Made by a program: the position numbers and the translations under genes. The notes beneath the pieces are model-generated. The model made no database searches. It was not told where the DNA came from and was given only the letters and a program-made list of their open reading frames with translations. Positions 39,240-49,118 of a DNA stretch of 64,000 bases are shown here, piece by piece (within the stretch, counting starts at the first letter, position 1; the number at the start of each line of letters is the position of its first letter). Location: the NCBI RefSeq assembly GCF_015163715.1, contig NZ_JADDUM010000036.1, positions 1 to 64,000 on the forward strand, in the 5' to 3' direction. The stretch is from Pseudomonas cyclaminis. Lineage in GTDB: Bacteria; Pseudomonadota; Gammaproteobacteria; Pseudomonadales; Pseudomonadaceae.

Positions 39240-39270
39240 TTGCGGACTAGGTGGCGACGGATTATAATCC
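39240..39270 (+). promoter_or_regulatory. promoter with palindromic operator between XRE and winged-helix genes
   Basis: A -35-like TTGCGG (39240-39245) and perfect TATAAT (39263-39268) with 17-base spacing point toward the winged-helix gene. The -10 lies inside the 12-base perfect palindrome GGATTATAATCC (39259-39270), a natural operator for the divergently encoded XRE protein; the palindrome also gives a -10 on the other strand. Confidence 0.55.
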
Positions 39271-39306
39271 GCATTTGTATAGCTATTTGCATTCCTAGGT
39301 GCCTGC

Positions 39307-39867
39307 ATGAAACCGGCTACATTTAAGTTAAACAGGCACATCTGCGAGTTACTCCAGGAAGGGAAACTCCAACGATTCACCACTCTCGACCTTCGAGATG
39401 CCTACGCTCAGAAAATAGCCCCATCAGATATCGGTCTCGGTGAGCTCTGGAAATATGTATATGAGCAGGTCCGCCGCTTGAAGCATGTCGGATGGATTCG
39501 GCAAGATGAAGTGCGTCGAAAACGAGGACAGGTCTTTCACGTGCTAGACAAGCCAGAGCTTCTCTCTGTTGAACTCGTCGACTGCAATTTCATGAGTTGT
39601 TCCCCTCAGCAAGGTCAAAGCCCTACTGCGGGTATTCTTAAACCGTTTGAGGCGCCTTCCCAACGGCTTGAGACGTTGGCCAAAGAAATTCGGTTGGACT
39701 TGCTCACATCCATGGGCGAGGCTGAGCGGTATAAACAGCTCTTGAATGAAATGCCACAGCTGAAAGTCTGGGTTGAAGATAATTACATTGAGGCCCGCGA
39801 TCGAAGCTCTCGGCTTCTTGGTCACCTCAAGGCTGTCGAGAAGACCTTAAAGTCGCTAGCCGCATGA
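39307..39867 (+). CDS. winged-helix-like protein coupled to SF2 helicase
   Basis: A 186-residue protein of unknown family. Residues 1-80 look like a winged helix (LDLRDAYAQKIAPSDIGLGELWKYVYEQVRRLKHVGWIRQDEVRRKRGQVFHV, with a helix then a basic wing). A linker follows, and the C-terminal 70 residues are helical. Its stop overlaps the helicase ATG by four bases. It probably brings the helicase to DNA or acts as a sensor, by inference. Cytoplasmic, no signal peptide. Confidence 0.75.
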   Translation: MKPATFKLNRHICELLQEGKLQRFTTLDLRDAYAQKIAPSDIGLGELWKYVYEQVRRLKHVGWIRQDEVRRKRGQVFHVLDKPELLSVELVDCNFMSCSPQQGQSPTAGILKPFEAPSQRLETLAKEIRLDLLTSMGEAERYKQLLNEMPQLKVWVEDNYIEARDRSSRLLGHLKAVEKTLKSLAA

Positions 39868-41252
39868 ATGTCTCTCTGCGCGCTTGGCAGGCTGCATGCG
39901 TTGATGCAGCTCTATCTCGTTATAAGCATTCTCCGCATTTTTTTTGCCAAGCAACCCCTGGTGCAGGAAAGAGTAGAATGGCGGCGGAAATCGCCCGTCA
40001 ACTATTGCTCACCGGTGAGATTGATCTTGTGCTCTGTTTTGCTCCGTCCTGCCAAGTAGTAGAGGGATTGAGGAATACATTTTCAGGTGTGTTAAACCGC
40101 CAGTTTGATGGCCTATTAGGCTCTGTTGGTGTCGCCACCACTTATCAAGGCATGCATCATCAGGGTGAAGAATTCTGGAGGCTGCTTGATAAATATCGAG
40201 TCTTCGCAGTGTTCGATGAGATCCACCACTGTGCAGGCCATGACCCACTTTTTAGCAATTCTTGGGGGCAGATCATTCTGCAGAGGGTTCAAGACAGAGC
40301 TGCCTATACCCTTGCGCTGTCAGGCACACCTTGGCGGTCGGATGAGAGAGCTATCGCATTGGCAAGGTACTCAAATCCGGAGGGCCGCCTGATCTGCGAC
40401 TTTCGCTACGGCATTGAGGAGGCGATATCAGACAAGGTATGCCGTCCTCCCCGTATCGTGCTGATCGATAACAATGCAATAAGACTGACAGAGCAAGTGG
40501 GTAACAGCTCAACGGACGTTGTTTATCCCAGCATTGCCCAGCTCCTCACTGAGTCTCCCGTTAATTTTGAGGACTTACTCTCTAACGATGAGATCGTGCA
40601 ACAGACCATCGAATTGGGCTGTGAACGGCTAAATGAGATCCGGAAGGTCACCCCAAATGCCGCGGGCTTGGTGGTAGCGACTAACGTCCGGCACGCCAAT
40701 CAGATTGCCTCTATTTTGATGGCCCGCGGTGAAAATTGTTTGGTCGTCACAAACCAGACTCCCGGGGCTCAAGGCCTTATTGATAAGTTTCGCAATAGCA
40801 ATGATCGCTGGATCGTGGCAGTGGGGATGATTAGCGAGGGCACCGATATTCCAAGACTGCAGGTCTGCTGCTACCTCAGTAGGATTCGCACAGAACTACA
40901 TTACCGGCAGGTGCTGGGGCGGGTGTTGAGGCGCATGGGAGATATTGATGAGCATGCATGGCTATATGCGCTTGCAGAGCCCCTTTTGCAACAATTCTCC
41001 CAGCGGATTGCCGAGGATCTTCCAGAGGATCTGGCCGTTCTGGATTATGTTCAAGGCGCCAGCTCGCGTTTTGCATGGGGAAAAAATAGTGAGCTCGAAG
41101 CACCTTTCGATGGCTCAACTGAAATTTCGATACACCGTGCAGTTCCTCAAGTAGAGGGTGAACTATCGTTCGTAGGGGATGTAGAGAGAAAAGGCCTCTA
41201 CGAACTGGATATCTCGTCAAGCTTTCGAACAGAGATTCTTGCTTATTATTGA
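39864..41252 (+). CDS. second SF2 helicase, island cargo
   Basis: A 462-residue superfamily 2 helicase. Motif I ATPGAGKSRMAAE (about 30-42), motif II DEIHHC, motif III LSGTPWRSDE, motif V MISEGTDIP and motif VI QVLGRVLRRMG. It is compact, with about 90 residues after the motor core, and no nuclease is evident. It resembles ComF/RadD-type helicases of mobile elements. Together with the winged-helix protein and the XRE regulator it makes a three-gene cassette. Confidence 0.82.
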   Translation: MNVSLRAWQAACVDAALSRYKHSPHFFCQATPGAGKSRMAAEIARQLLLTGEIDLVLCFAPSCQVVEGLRNTFSGVLNRQFDGLLGSVGVATTYQGMHHQGEEFWRLLDKYRVFAVFDEIHHCAGHDPLFSNSWGQIILQRVQDRAAYTLALSGTPWRSDERAIALARYSNPEGRLICDFRYGIEEAISDKVCRPPRIVLIDNNAIRLTEQVGNSSTDVVYPSIAQLLTESPVNFEDLLSNDEIVQQTIELGCERLNEIRKVTPNAAGLVVATNVRHANQIASILMARGENCLVVTNQTPGAQGLIDKFRNSNDRWIVAVGMISEGTDIPRLQVCCYLSRIRTELHYRQVLGRVLRRMGDIDEHAWLYALAEPLLQQFSQRIAEDLPEDLAVLDYVQGASSRFAWGKNSELEAPFDGSTEISIHRAVPQVEGELSFVGDVERKGLYELDISSSFRTEILAYY

Positions 41253-41890
41253 ATTCCGGCACCGCACGATGATTGCTAGATCCTTCAGATCCTTCAGATC
41301 AGCCAGAGCAGCCTGGACCGGAACCCATAGCTGCCAGTCATTTGTGTCTACAGAGTCAGGGGCAATTCAATCAGAGGGCAGTTCAGCGGCACGCTCTGGG
41401 GCTCTGTAAATATTCTATAGCGAGGGATGGTGGTGCCATCGTACGTGTTTGTCGGTTCGTGAAGATACCTACGATGAGGAAGTATACCCGGCCTTCGAAT
41501 GACTGACTGATGGGTTGCCGATTGCCTTCCTGACCGGCAGCTGTTGGCCGTTTTTTGTCTGTCGCGAAGGACGGCAACTGACCGTGAAGCGGTCAGTCAT
41601 GACAGATAAAAAGCGACCAAGTGAAGTCGTTCGCTATGGGGATATGTATTTTTGAATAAGAGGCTCGTAGATACTCAATATGGAATTCGAGCGAGTTCTG
41701 ATGCTGGTACGACCATACAAAGTGCTCCGCCAAAAAATTAAATTCCTAAGAGTTGCGCTCACAAGTACAGGGGGAAAGGGGGAAAGGGGGAAAGGGGGAA
41801 GCTTACACATAAGTAATATTCGCGGCAGCTTTCTGAAAGGCTTCATTGGTTATTCTCTATTCAGAAGTTAGTGAGAACCAGGAGATAATC
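41253..41890. other. 640-base gene-free stretch joining defence and metal cargo
   Basis: No gene is convincing here. It contains a short direct repeat of GATCCTTCA at 41279-41297, an inverted repeat CTGACCG / CGGTCAG at 41578-41596 and a G-rich tandem repeat at 41770-41800. The hairpin-rich part near 41500-41620 looks like an IS remnant of a kind common in Pseudomonas. This may be a junction between two cargo blocks. Confidence 0.55.
41770..41800 (+). repeat. tandem 8-base repeat, potential G-quadruplex
   Basis: Four runs of five G separated by AAA (unit GGGGGAAA repeated four times, last copy incomplete). It meets the simplest pattern for an intramolecular G-quadruplex and is also a slippage-prone tandem repeat. 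It ends 90 bases before the DUF2790 gene start. Confidence 0.85.
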
Positions 41891-42223
41891 ATGAAAACAC
41901 TCAAAGCACTTTTTGCCGTCACTATTTTGACCTTGTCGTCATTGGCCATGGCTGAAGGCGGCGGTGACCGCGTTTACGGTCGGATGATGCAAGAAAACCA
42001 ACAGGCGATGGAGCAATATGCCTTGAAAAATGGTAAGGCCATCCCTGAGGTTGTTCATTATGAATATGGTATGAACCTCGATATTCAGAAGGTGGTCAGT
42101 GTCACGCAAGCCAACAAAACCTGTAGTGTTGCGCCTTCGCGCATGACCTATGAAGACTCGGCGGGCAGGCTTAATACCGTGGAGTACAAGATTATGGGTA
42201 CCAACTGCCCACACGGAAGCTAA
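41891..42223 (+). CDS. secreted DUF2790 protein with PtrA-like N-terminus
   Basis: A 110-residue exported protein. Residues 1-20 are a signal peptide cut after AMA, followed by EGGGDRVYGRM, the same start as the PtrA-like protein encoded at 59083. The rest is a DUF2790 domain (PEVVHYEYGMNLDIQKVVSV, with two Cys at CSVAP and NCPH). Such proteins in Pseudomonas are often copper-induced; the role is not known. The start at 41891 follows AGGAG. It precedes an OprD porin. Confidence 0.82.
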   Translation: MKTLKALFAVTILTLSSLAMAEGGGDRVYGRMMQENQQAMEQYALKNGKAIPEVVHYEYGMNLDIQKVVSVTQANKTCSVAPSRMTYEDSAGRLNTVEYKIMGTNCPHGS

Positions 42224-42345
42224 CCCCTAAAGGTCATATCTACGTCAGATCATTCATTAGGCTTTTTAAGCATGCTTACTGGTCGCTGACATAGAAGTAA
42301 TTTTCAGGTCACGCTGGAGTTATCTTTTGTATGAAATTATGTCTG

Positions 42346-42386
42346 CCGGCACTTAGAGGGAATCTCTACGTGCCGGTGGCTTTTTT
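42346..42386 (+). terminator. terminator or attenuator between DUF2790 and porin genes
   Basis: Stem CCGGCAC / GTGCCGG with an inner TAGAG / CTCTA stem and a run of seven T. It would end or attenuate the DUF2790 transcript before the porin. Confidence 0.75.
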
Positions 42387-42443
42387 ATAATGATAAAAAT
42401 ATTTCATAAAGAAACTCTGCCAAGCTAAAGCCTGGAGTGTTAA

Positions 42444-43769
42444 ATGAACAATAAAAGCTTTTATGGTCTTTCTCTCATTGCCCTTGGCATGAGCATGGGG
42501 CAAGTTGCAGTGGCCGTTGAGCAAAAGCCTGAGGGGTTCATTGAAGGGAGCACCTTTAGTCTTCTCAATCGTAATCTCTATTTCAATCGTGACTATCGAA
42601 AGGGCCAATCAAGTCCTACAGGCAATGGCTACGCTGAAGAATGGGCTCATGGGATTATTGGACGTTTTGAGTCGGGCTTTACCCAAGGCACCGTCGGGTT
42701 CGGCATTGATGCATTTGCAATGGTAGGACTCAAGCTTGATTCGGGTGATGGGCGCTCGGGGGCTAGAAGCTCAGTGGATGTCATGCCCTATAACAGCAAA
42801 GGCCAACCTGAAGACTCTTACTCAAAAGTAGGCGGAGCCGCGAAGGCTCGCTTTATGGATACGGTGGTCAAAGTAGGAGACGTCTTTCCATCCACGCCTG
42901 TCGTGGCATATGGCGATTCTCGACTGCTGCCAGAGAGCTTTAGGGGGGCAACGTTTACCAATACAAGCATTAAAGACCTGACCATTCAGGGGGGCCGGCT
43001 GCATGCGATGAGCCAACCCAATTCGAGCAGCATGCGTGACGGCTTTTCGACTTTCTATGCCGGTGCTGTTGATGCTCCGTGGATTGCTTACCTAGGGGGC
43101 GATTACACCGTTAATGAGCATGTTGGTGTGAGTCTTTACTCCAGCCAGTTTAAGGACGTTTGGAATCAGTATTACGCTGGCACTTCCTTTAGTTATCCGC
43201 TCTCAGACAACGTCGCGTTGATCGGTGGATTTAATTACTACCGCGCGGTCGACGAGGGTAAAAAACTCCTAGGCAGCTTTGATAACAATATCTGGAGCGG
43301 CAAAACCGGGGTCAAATTCGGCGTCCACACGGTGACCGTTGGCTATCAGCGCAGCAACGGCAATGACGACTTCGATTACCTGCGCCAATCGGACTCGATT
43401 TTTCTGGATAACTCCATCCAGTACAGCGACTTCAACTCACCGAAAGAGCAATCCTTGCAGCTACGCTACGACCTGGATATGCAAGCTTTCGGCATTCCGG
43501 GCCTAAGCTTCATGACTCGCTACGCGAAGGGGTGGGACGCTGATTACTCCAACGCGAACAGCGTGTACATGCGTCGCGGAGCAGATGGAGCGCCCTTGCA
43601 AGACCAAAAGCGTTGGGAGCGAGACATTGAGGCTAAGTACATCATCCAGTCAGGCTCTCTGAAGGACATGTCTCTGCGTGTTCGCCAAGCAACCACGCGT
43701 GCTACCGATTTCGAATCTGATTTGGATGAGGTCCGACTGATTGTCGAGTACCCACTGCAACTGCTTTAA
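42444..43769 (+). CDS. OprD-family outer membrane porin
   Basis: A 441-residue OprD-type porin. The signal peptide covers residues 1-25 (MNNKSFYGLSLIALGMSMGQVAVAVE); the mature part shows alternating beta-strands and family blocks such as GFIEGSTFSLLNRNLYFNRDYR, EEWAHGIIGRFESGFTQGTVGFG and the C-terminal LDEVRLIVEYPLQLL. The substrate is unknown; family members take up amino acids, peptides or aromatic acids. The start follows GGAG. In a metal block it may change permeability for copper complexes, by inference only. Confidence 0.9.
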   Translation: MNNKSFYGLSLIALGMSMGQVAVAVEQKPEGFIEGSTFSLLNRNLYFNRDYRKGQSSPTGNGYAEEWAHGIIGRFESGFTQGTVGFGIDAFAMVGLKLDSGDGRSGARSSVDVMPYNSKGQPEDSYSKVGGAAKARFMDTVVKVGDVFPSTPVVAYGDSRLLPESFRGATFTNTSIKDLTIQGGRLHAMSQPNSSSMRDGFSTFYAGAVDAPWIAYLGGDYTVNEHVGVSLYSSQFKDVWNQYYAGTSFSYPLSDNVALIGGFNYYRAVDEGKKLLGSFDNNIWSGKTGVKFGVHTVTVGYQRSNGNDDFDYLRQSDSIFLDNSIQYSDFNSPKEQSLQLRYDLDMQAFGIPGLSFMTRYAKGWDADYSNANSVYMRRGADGAPLQDQKRWERDIEAKYIIQSGSLKDMSLRVRQATTRATDFESDLDEVRLIVEYPLQLL

Positions 43770-43854
43770 CTAGCGCAAACCTGCGGCACCAATTGTTCGA
43801 TTACCAGATACACCCCGTCTCCTTGTTTCTCCTTTGGTTTGGGAGGCGGCTTAG

Positions 43855-43876
43855 GCGCCCTAGTGGCGCTTTTTTA
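43855..43876 (+). terminator. rho-independent terminator of the porin gene
   Basis: Stem GCGCC / GGCGC with five-base loop followed by seven T. Confidence 0.8.
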
Positions 43877-43909
43877 TGTGGATTGACATAAGGGCGGGAC
43901 GTTCTGTTG

Positions 43910-45169
43910 TCAGTACTTGTGTTTGCCCCGCTTGGGAAATCTGCTAGCTAGGTTCTTTTGATCTGCTGATGGGTAATTGCACTGACTTGACCACCCGTTT
44001 GCATTTGACCTGACCAGCCATTTGCATCGGATTCGACCAGTACGTTTCTTGGTCATGGCCGGCAGAGAGCGACCAATTGCTGCCTTCGAGATTTTCACAC
44101 AAGTCTTTGGACCGTCAGACTCGGTTGCCGCAGCCCGGCAGCACAAACCAGCGGTTGTTTGCGGCTCACTCGGGCACTTGGTAGCTAATGCCATTGGGGC
44201 CGGCCCGACTTTATGGCTGGCCACCACCGTGCGACTGGCCGTGTCGATCACAGAGAAGGTGCCGGCCTCGATATTGCTAACAAATACATAAGCGCCGTCG
44301 CTGCTGATGGCCACGCCGTGAGCACCCTTACCGGTGGTCAGGGTGGCGACAACGCTCAAGGTCTGCGGGTCAATCACCGAGACGCGGTCATCCGGCTCAC
44401 TGCTGCTGCCCTGATTGGCTACGTAGACCTGGCGACCATCTGCCGTGGCATACATCTGAATCGGCGTTCTGCCGACGGCAACTTTACCTATCAAGCGTTG
44501 TGTTTTCGTATCGATGATTCCGAGCTTGTTCTCCGCGCTCAGCGACACATAGGCCTGCTGTCCATCTGGGGCGAAGCCGACTTGCACGGGGCCGTTACCA
44601 ACGGCAATTTGCGTGGCTTCTTTCAGCGTTGCGGTATCGATTACTGAGACGCTGCCACTGCGCATATTGGCGACATACAGCATCTTGCCATCCGGGCTCA
44701 GGCGTAAACCATGGGGGAAACTACCGGTCTTGACAGTGCCGAGCTGAGTGCGTGCTTGTAGGTCAAACACCCGCACCAGATTAGCGGCAGAGTCGCTAAC
44801 GAAAGCCCGCTGTCCGCTCAGGTCAGTCACCACGTGGGCAGGATGTTGCCCCGCCGGCAGGCTAAAGACCGGTTTATCTAGCGTGGCAGTGCTGAACACC
44901 AACAACTCACCCGCCTTCATGGCTCCTGTTTGATGTTCAGCATGCGTAGGCATGCCCACCACCAGTAGCAAGCGTCCATCGGCGCTTATTTGTAAATTAT
45001 GCGGTGCAATATTCAGGGCCAGCGTTTTGACCACACCCGTGTCGAGCCTGACTTGGCTGATCGAACTGTCGCGCTCATTGGCCGTGTACACGGTGCCAAC
45101 TGGTGCTGCCAGCGCTACGTTTAAAGCCAGAGCGAGACTGGAAGCCAAAAGCAGTTTGAACTTGAACAT
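43910..45169 (-). CDS. YVTN beta-propeller protein with disrupted C-terminus
   Basis: A secreted propeller protein of 419 residues as read. Signal peptide 1-21 (FKFKLLLASSLALALNVALAA), then about seven 40-residue repeats with the YVTN/DT signature (VYTANERDSSISQV, AFVSDSAANLVRVFD, LYVANMRSGSVSVIDTATL, VYVANQG, VFVSNIEAGTFSVIDTA). After about residue 330 (PLATKCPSEPQ) the sequence becomes low-complexity and basic because the frame runs into an IS-end-like repeat at 43971-44074, so the natural C-terminus is lost. The start at 45169 precedes the signal peptide. Confidence 0.8.
   Translation of the reverse strand: MFKFKLLLASSLALALNVALAAPVGTVYTANERDSSISQVRLDTGVVKTLALNIAPHNLQISADGRLLLVVGMPTHAEHQTGAMKAGELLVFSTATLDKPVFSLPAGQHPAHVVTDLSGQRAFVSDSAANLVRVFDLQARTQLGTVKTGSFPHGLRLSPDGKMLYVANMRSGSVSVIDTATLKEATQIAVGNGPVQVGFAPDGQQAYVSLSAENKLGIIDTKTQRLIGKVAVGRTPIQMYATADGRQVYVANQGSSSEPDDRVSVIDPQTLSVVATLTTGKGAHGVAISSDGAYVFVSNIEAGTFSVIDTASRTVVASHKVGPAPMALATKCPSEPQTTAGLCCRAAATESDGPKTCVKISKAAIGRSLPAMTKKRTGRIRCKWLVRSNANGWSSQCNYPSADQKNLASRFPKRGKHKY
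43971..44074. repeat. IS-end-like repeat, copy 1
   Basis: Matches 60518-60623 in the same orientation over about 100 bases, beginning GGGTAATTGCAC and containing TTCGACCAGTACG and TTCTTGGTCATGGCCGG. Internal near-repeats (TTTGCATTTGACC and TTTGCATCGGATTCGACC) recall the multiple terminal repeats of IS21-type elements. No transposase is present. Confidence 0.6.
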
Positions 45170-45319
45170 GAGCGCTGATCCTTTTAGCGAAACAGTGACT
45201 ATTGCGACTGTTGTTCGGCGAGCAATCGCCTGCCTACCATGCTGCGCCGCCGCAACTAGTCGCTCATTGATCATGATCAACTACTCGGCATTGAGCACTA
45301 CGGAAAAAGTAGTTATTGC

Positions 45320-45574
45320 TCACGGTAAGACGAAGCGAAACAGCTCAGCCGACTTGCCGGGAAACGTCAGTTTGAGCACAGCTTTGCTGCCTGCTGCGGC
45401 TTGGTAAGAGCCTTCCGCCAACAGCGCGTTGTCGCCGGAGGATGCCAGCGGCAAGACCTGCTTGGCACTGCCGTTCAAGAGCGTGACTTCGCCCAACGCA
45501 CCGTTGCTGGTGATCGGGTTATAGGTAGCATCATGGCGCAAGCATTTTGGTTTGCTCGTCGGAAACGGACACAT
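45320..45574 (-). pseudogene. 3' fragment of a periplasmic metal-region protein
   Basis: An 84-residue reading frame whose last 65 residues (GALGEVTLLNGSAKQVLPLASSGDNALLAEGSYQAA...FRFVLP) look like the beta-rich C-terminal half of small periplasmic proteins found near metal efflux genes. The first 15 residues (MCPFPTSKPKCLRHD) do not look like a signal peptide, so the 5' part is probably missing. It lies between the cusA end and the propeller gene, on the same strand. Confidence 0.5.
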
Positions 45575-45959
45575 CGATCACGGTCCAGTCAGCTACCAGG
45601 CAATACGCTTTGCCCGGAAAATGCGCCTCAACAAACGACACCGCTTCGGCATCTCAGAACACTGCCGATCAAGCTGTTTCCTTTACCAACGAGTAAATCG
45701 ATCAAGCCCGACATTTCCATACATTCCTCCGGGTTTGCCTAAGAAGAAATATGCCTTCGTTCTTACAACCTATCCGCATCGAGAAGGGCTTATTAGCCTC
45801 CGGCGTCGATCTCTATCAGCTGTGTTTTGGCGCATTGCCGATAGAGTTCGATCCCGGATTGATTATAAGGGTCGTCCTCTGTCCAATCAGAAAGCCAGAC
45901 CGCTGGATGATATTGCGCATGCAACCAGGAGCCGTGCAGCAGTGACGGACACGATTACT
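45575..45959. other. unassigned region after cusA
   Basis: About 385 bases. An open frame on the plus strand (45552-45965) gives a basic peptide of uncertain origin and overlaps the cusA end; I see no protein family in it. The stretch probably marks a deletion or insertion that removed the front of the gene at 45320. Confidence 0.4.
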
Positions 45960-48900
45960 TCATAGTCCGCTTCCTTGCGAGAGTTTAGATTCAACAGCGA
46001 GGCGCCGGCGGCGCATCAAGCGGTAAGCTGCCGGAATAACAAACAGGGACAGTAAGGGCGCGGTAACCATGCCACCGACCATGGGCGCGGCGATGCGGCT
46101 CATTACTTCGCTACCGGTACCGCTACCCAATAGGATCGGTAACAGGCCAGCAATGATGACGGCTACTGTCATGGCCTTGGGTCTAACACGCTGCACGGCT
46201 CCTTCGCTAATCGCTGCGATTAGTCCACGCTCAGTACTGTCGCCGGCCTCTACACGCTCGGCCCAGGCGTTTTTTAAGTAGAGCAGCATGATCACACCGA
46301 ATTCGGCAGAAACACCCGCCAGAGCAATGAAACCGACGCCAGTAGCCACTGACAGGTTGAATCCCAGCAGGTAGAGGAACCACGCCCCACCGGTAAGGGC
46401 GAACGGCAAGGTGGCCATGATCAGCAAAGCCTCGTCGAATCGGGCAAACGTCAGGTACAGCAGTACGAAAATGATCAGCAGCGTGGCCGGCACCACCAGT
46501 TTGAGCCGTGCGTTGGCTCGTTCAAGAAACTCGAACTGTCCCGAGTAACTCAGGCTCATGCCTGGCTGCAGCTTGACCTGCTCACTCACAACCCGACGCA
46601 GATCGGCAACCACGGAAGCAATGTCCCGGCCACGCACGTCGATATACACCCATCCGGAAGGTCGGGCATTTTCGCTCTTGAGCATCGGCGGGCCTTCACT
46701 GACTTTGACCTTCGCCACGGTGCCAAGAGTGATCTGACTCCCCAAAGGGGTGTAGATTGGTAATTGCTCCAGGGCGCCGAGCGAGTCACGCCACTCACGG
46801 GGATAACGTACGTTGATCGGGAAGCGTGCGAGCCCTTCAATGGTCTCGCCAACGTTTTCACCGCCAATAGCACCGGCCACGATCGACTGCACATCAGCGA
46901 TATTCAATCCGTAGCGGGCAGCGGCTTTGCGGTCGATATCCACATCGACGTAACGCCCACCGGTTAATCGTTCGGCCAGTGCCGAACTGACACCGGGCAC
47001 GTCCTTGGCCGCGCGCTGGACGGCCTGCGTGGCTGCATCGATCTCCGTCAAGTTGCTGCCGGCAATTTTCACTCCGATCGGACTCTTGATCCCGGTAGCG
47101 AGCATGTCGATGCGATTGCGGATCGGTGGTATCCAGATATTGGTCAGGCCCGGGACGCGTACCACTCGATCCAGCTCTTCCACCAATTTTTCCTGGGTCA
47201 TACCAGGACGCCATTGCTCGCGAGGTTTGAACTGGATAGTGGTCTCGAACATCTCCAGCGGCGCGGGGTCGGTGGCAGTTTCAGCGCGGCCGGCCTTACC
47301 GAAGACGTGTTCAACTTCGGGTACCGTCTTGATCAGACGGTCAGTCTGTTGCAGCAACTGCGCTGCTTTCTGCGCCGACAATCCCGGCAGAGCCGAAGGC
47401 ATATAGAGTAAATCGCCCTCGTCCAGCGCAGGGAGGAATTCGCCACCCAAACGGGAGATCGGCCACAACGCGCTAAGGAAGACCAATAACGCGATCAACA
47501 GGGTGACTTTGGGCCGATGTAACACCGCATCCAGGGCCGGTTGATAGATCCTGATCAACCAGCGGTTCAGAGGATTCCGGTCCTCTTTGGGGATCCGTCC
47601 ACGAATCCAGTAGCCCATCAGCACCGGCACCAGAGTTACCGATAGTCCTGCCGCCGCAGCCATGGCATAGGTCTTGGTGAAGGCCAATGGACCAAATAGA
47701 CGACCCTCTTGGGCCTCCAGGGTGAACACTGGAATGAACGACAGAGTGATGATCAGCAGGCAGAAGAACAGCGCCGGTCCCACCTCCGCCGCCGCTTCGG
47801 TTATCACATGCCAGTGACGTTCGCCCTTCAACTCTTCCCCTGGATGGGCCACATGCCAGGCCTCAATCTTCTTGTGGGCGTTCTCGATCATTACCACCGC
47901 GGCATCGACCATGGCGCCGATGGCGATGGCGATCCCGCCCAAGGACATGATGTTGGCGTTGATCCCTTGGTAACGCATAACGATGAAGGCAATCAGCACC
48001 CCCACCGGTAAGGAGATGATTGCCACCAGGGATGAACGCAGATGCCAGAGGAATACTGCACAGACCAACGCGACGACGATGAACTCCTCGAGTAGCTTGT
48101 AGCTGAGGTTTTCGACGGCGCGATCGATCAGTTTGCTGCGGTCATAGGTGGTGACGATTTCCACCCCGGCCGGCAAGCTGCTTTTCAGGTCGTCCAGTTT
48201 GGCCTTGACCGCCGCAATGGTCTCACGAGCGTTCTTGCCGCTACGCAGAATAACCACGCCGCCCACAGTCTCACCCTCGCCATCGAGCTCGGTGATACCA
48301 CGACGCATCTCCGGGCCCAACTGGATCGTTGCCACGTCGCCGAGGGTCACCGGCACCCCGCCGGCACCGAGCTTGAGCGGAATCGAACGAAAGTCATTGA
48401 GCGTCTTCAGGTAACCGGAAGCGCGCACCATAAACTCGGTCTCCGCCATCTCCAGTAACGCACCACCGGTTTCCTGATTGGCCTTGCCGATAGCCTCAGT
48501 CACCGCTGCTTGAGTGATGCCTAGGTTGGCCAGTTTCAGTGGGTCGAGCTGCACCTGATACTGCTTGACCATGCCGCCCACGGTGGCCACTTCCGCAACA
48601 TTCGGTAGGGTCTTGAGTTCGAACTTGAGGAACCAGTCCTGCAAGGCGCGCAGTTGCGCCAAGTCGTGTCCGCCACTGCGATCCACCAGTGCGTACTGAT
48701 AGATCCAGCCCACGCCTGTGGCGTCGGGTCCCAAGGACGGTTTGGCGGAAGCCGGTAGGCGGCTTTGGACCTGACTCAAGTATTCCAGCACCCGCGAGCG
48801 GGCCCAATATAAGTCCGTGCCGTCTTCGAACAACACGTACACGAAGCTGTCGCCGAAAAAGGAATAGCCGCGTACGGTCTTAGCCCCCGGCACCGAGAGC

Positions 48901-49118
48901 ATGGTGGTGGCCAACGGATAGGTCACCTGGTTCTCAACTATCTGCGGCGCTTGTCCCGGATAAGGGGTGCGGATAATCACCTGAACATCGGAAAGGTCTG
49001 GCAATGCATCGATGGGCGTGCTCTGAACCGACCAGACGCCCCAGACCGTGACGAAGATCGTCGCCAGCAGCACCAGAAAGCGATTTGCCACTGACCAGCG
49101 AATCAGGGCGGCGATCAT
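45960..49118 (-). CDS. cusA: CusA-type heavy-metal RND efflux pump
   Basis: A 1052-residue inner-membrane HME-RND transporter exporting Cu(I)/Ag(I) with CusB and CusC. Twelve membrane spans are apparent (first at 12-30). Typical blocks are [47 protein letters not shown] (proton-relay region with D and E in TM4) and [22 protein letters not shown]. It starts four bases inside the end of cusB. Full length. Metal specificity is inferred from sequence type and from the cop genes nearby. Confidence 0.93.
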   Translation of the reverse strand: MIAALIRWSVANRFLVLLATIFVTVWGVWSVQSTPIDALPDLSDVQVIIRTPYPGQAPQIVENQVTYPLATTMLSVPGAKTVRGYSFFGDSFVYVLFEDGTDLYWARSRVLEYLSQVQSRLPASAKPSLGPDATGVGWIYQYALVDRSGGHDLAQLRALQDWFLKFELKTLPNVAEVATVGGMVKQYQVQLDPLKLANLGITQAAVTEAIGKANQETGGALLEMAETEFMVRASGYLKTLNDFRSIPLKLGAGGVPVTLGDVATIQLGPEMRRGITELDGEGETVGGVVILRSGKNARETIAAVKAKLDDLKSSLPAGVEIVTTYDRSKLIDRAVENLSYKLLEEFIVVALVCAVFLWHLRSSLVAIISLPVGVLIAFIVMRYQGINANIMSLGGIAIAIGAMVDAAVVMIENAHKKIEAWHVAHPGEELKGERHWHVITEAAAEVGPALFFCLLIITLSFIPVFTLEAQEGRLFGPLAFTKTYAMAAAAGLSVTLVPVLMGYWIRGRIPKEDRNPLNRWLIRIYQPALDAVLHRPKVTLLIALLVFLSALWPISRLGGEFLPALDEGDLLYMPSALPGLSAQKAAQLLQQTDRLIKTVPEVEHVFGKAGRAETATDPAPLEMFETTIQFKPREQWRPGMTQEKLVEELDRVVRVPGLTNIWIPPIRNRIDMLATGIKSPIGVKIAGSNLTEIDAATQAVQRAAKDVPGVSSALAERLTGGRYVDVDIDRKAAARYGLNIADVQSIVAGAIGGENVGETIEGLARFPINVRYPREWRDSLGALEQLPIYTPLGSQITLGTVAKVKVSEGPPMLKSENARPSGWVYIDVRGRDIASVVADLRRVVSEQVKLQPGMSLSYSGQFEFLERANARLKLVVPATLLIIFVLLYLTFARFDEALLIMATLPFALTGGAWFLYLLGFNLSVATGVGFIALAGVSAEFGVIMLLYLKNAWAERVEAGDSTERGLIAAISEGAVQRVRPKAMTVAVIIAGLLPILLGSGTGSEVMSRIAAPMVGGMVTAPLLSLFVIPAAYRLMRRRRLAVESKLSQGSGL

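Noticed and set aside
44022-44647. Plus-strand open frames opposite the beta-propeller gene
   Set aside because: Shadows of the propeller repeats on the other strand.
45552-45965. Plus-strand open frame after cusA as a possible transposase remnant
   Set aside because: No transposase motif recognised, and it overlaps the end of cusA.
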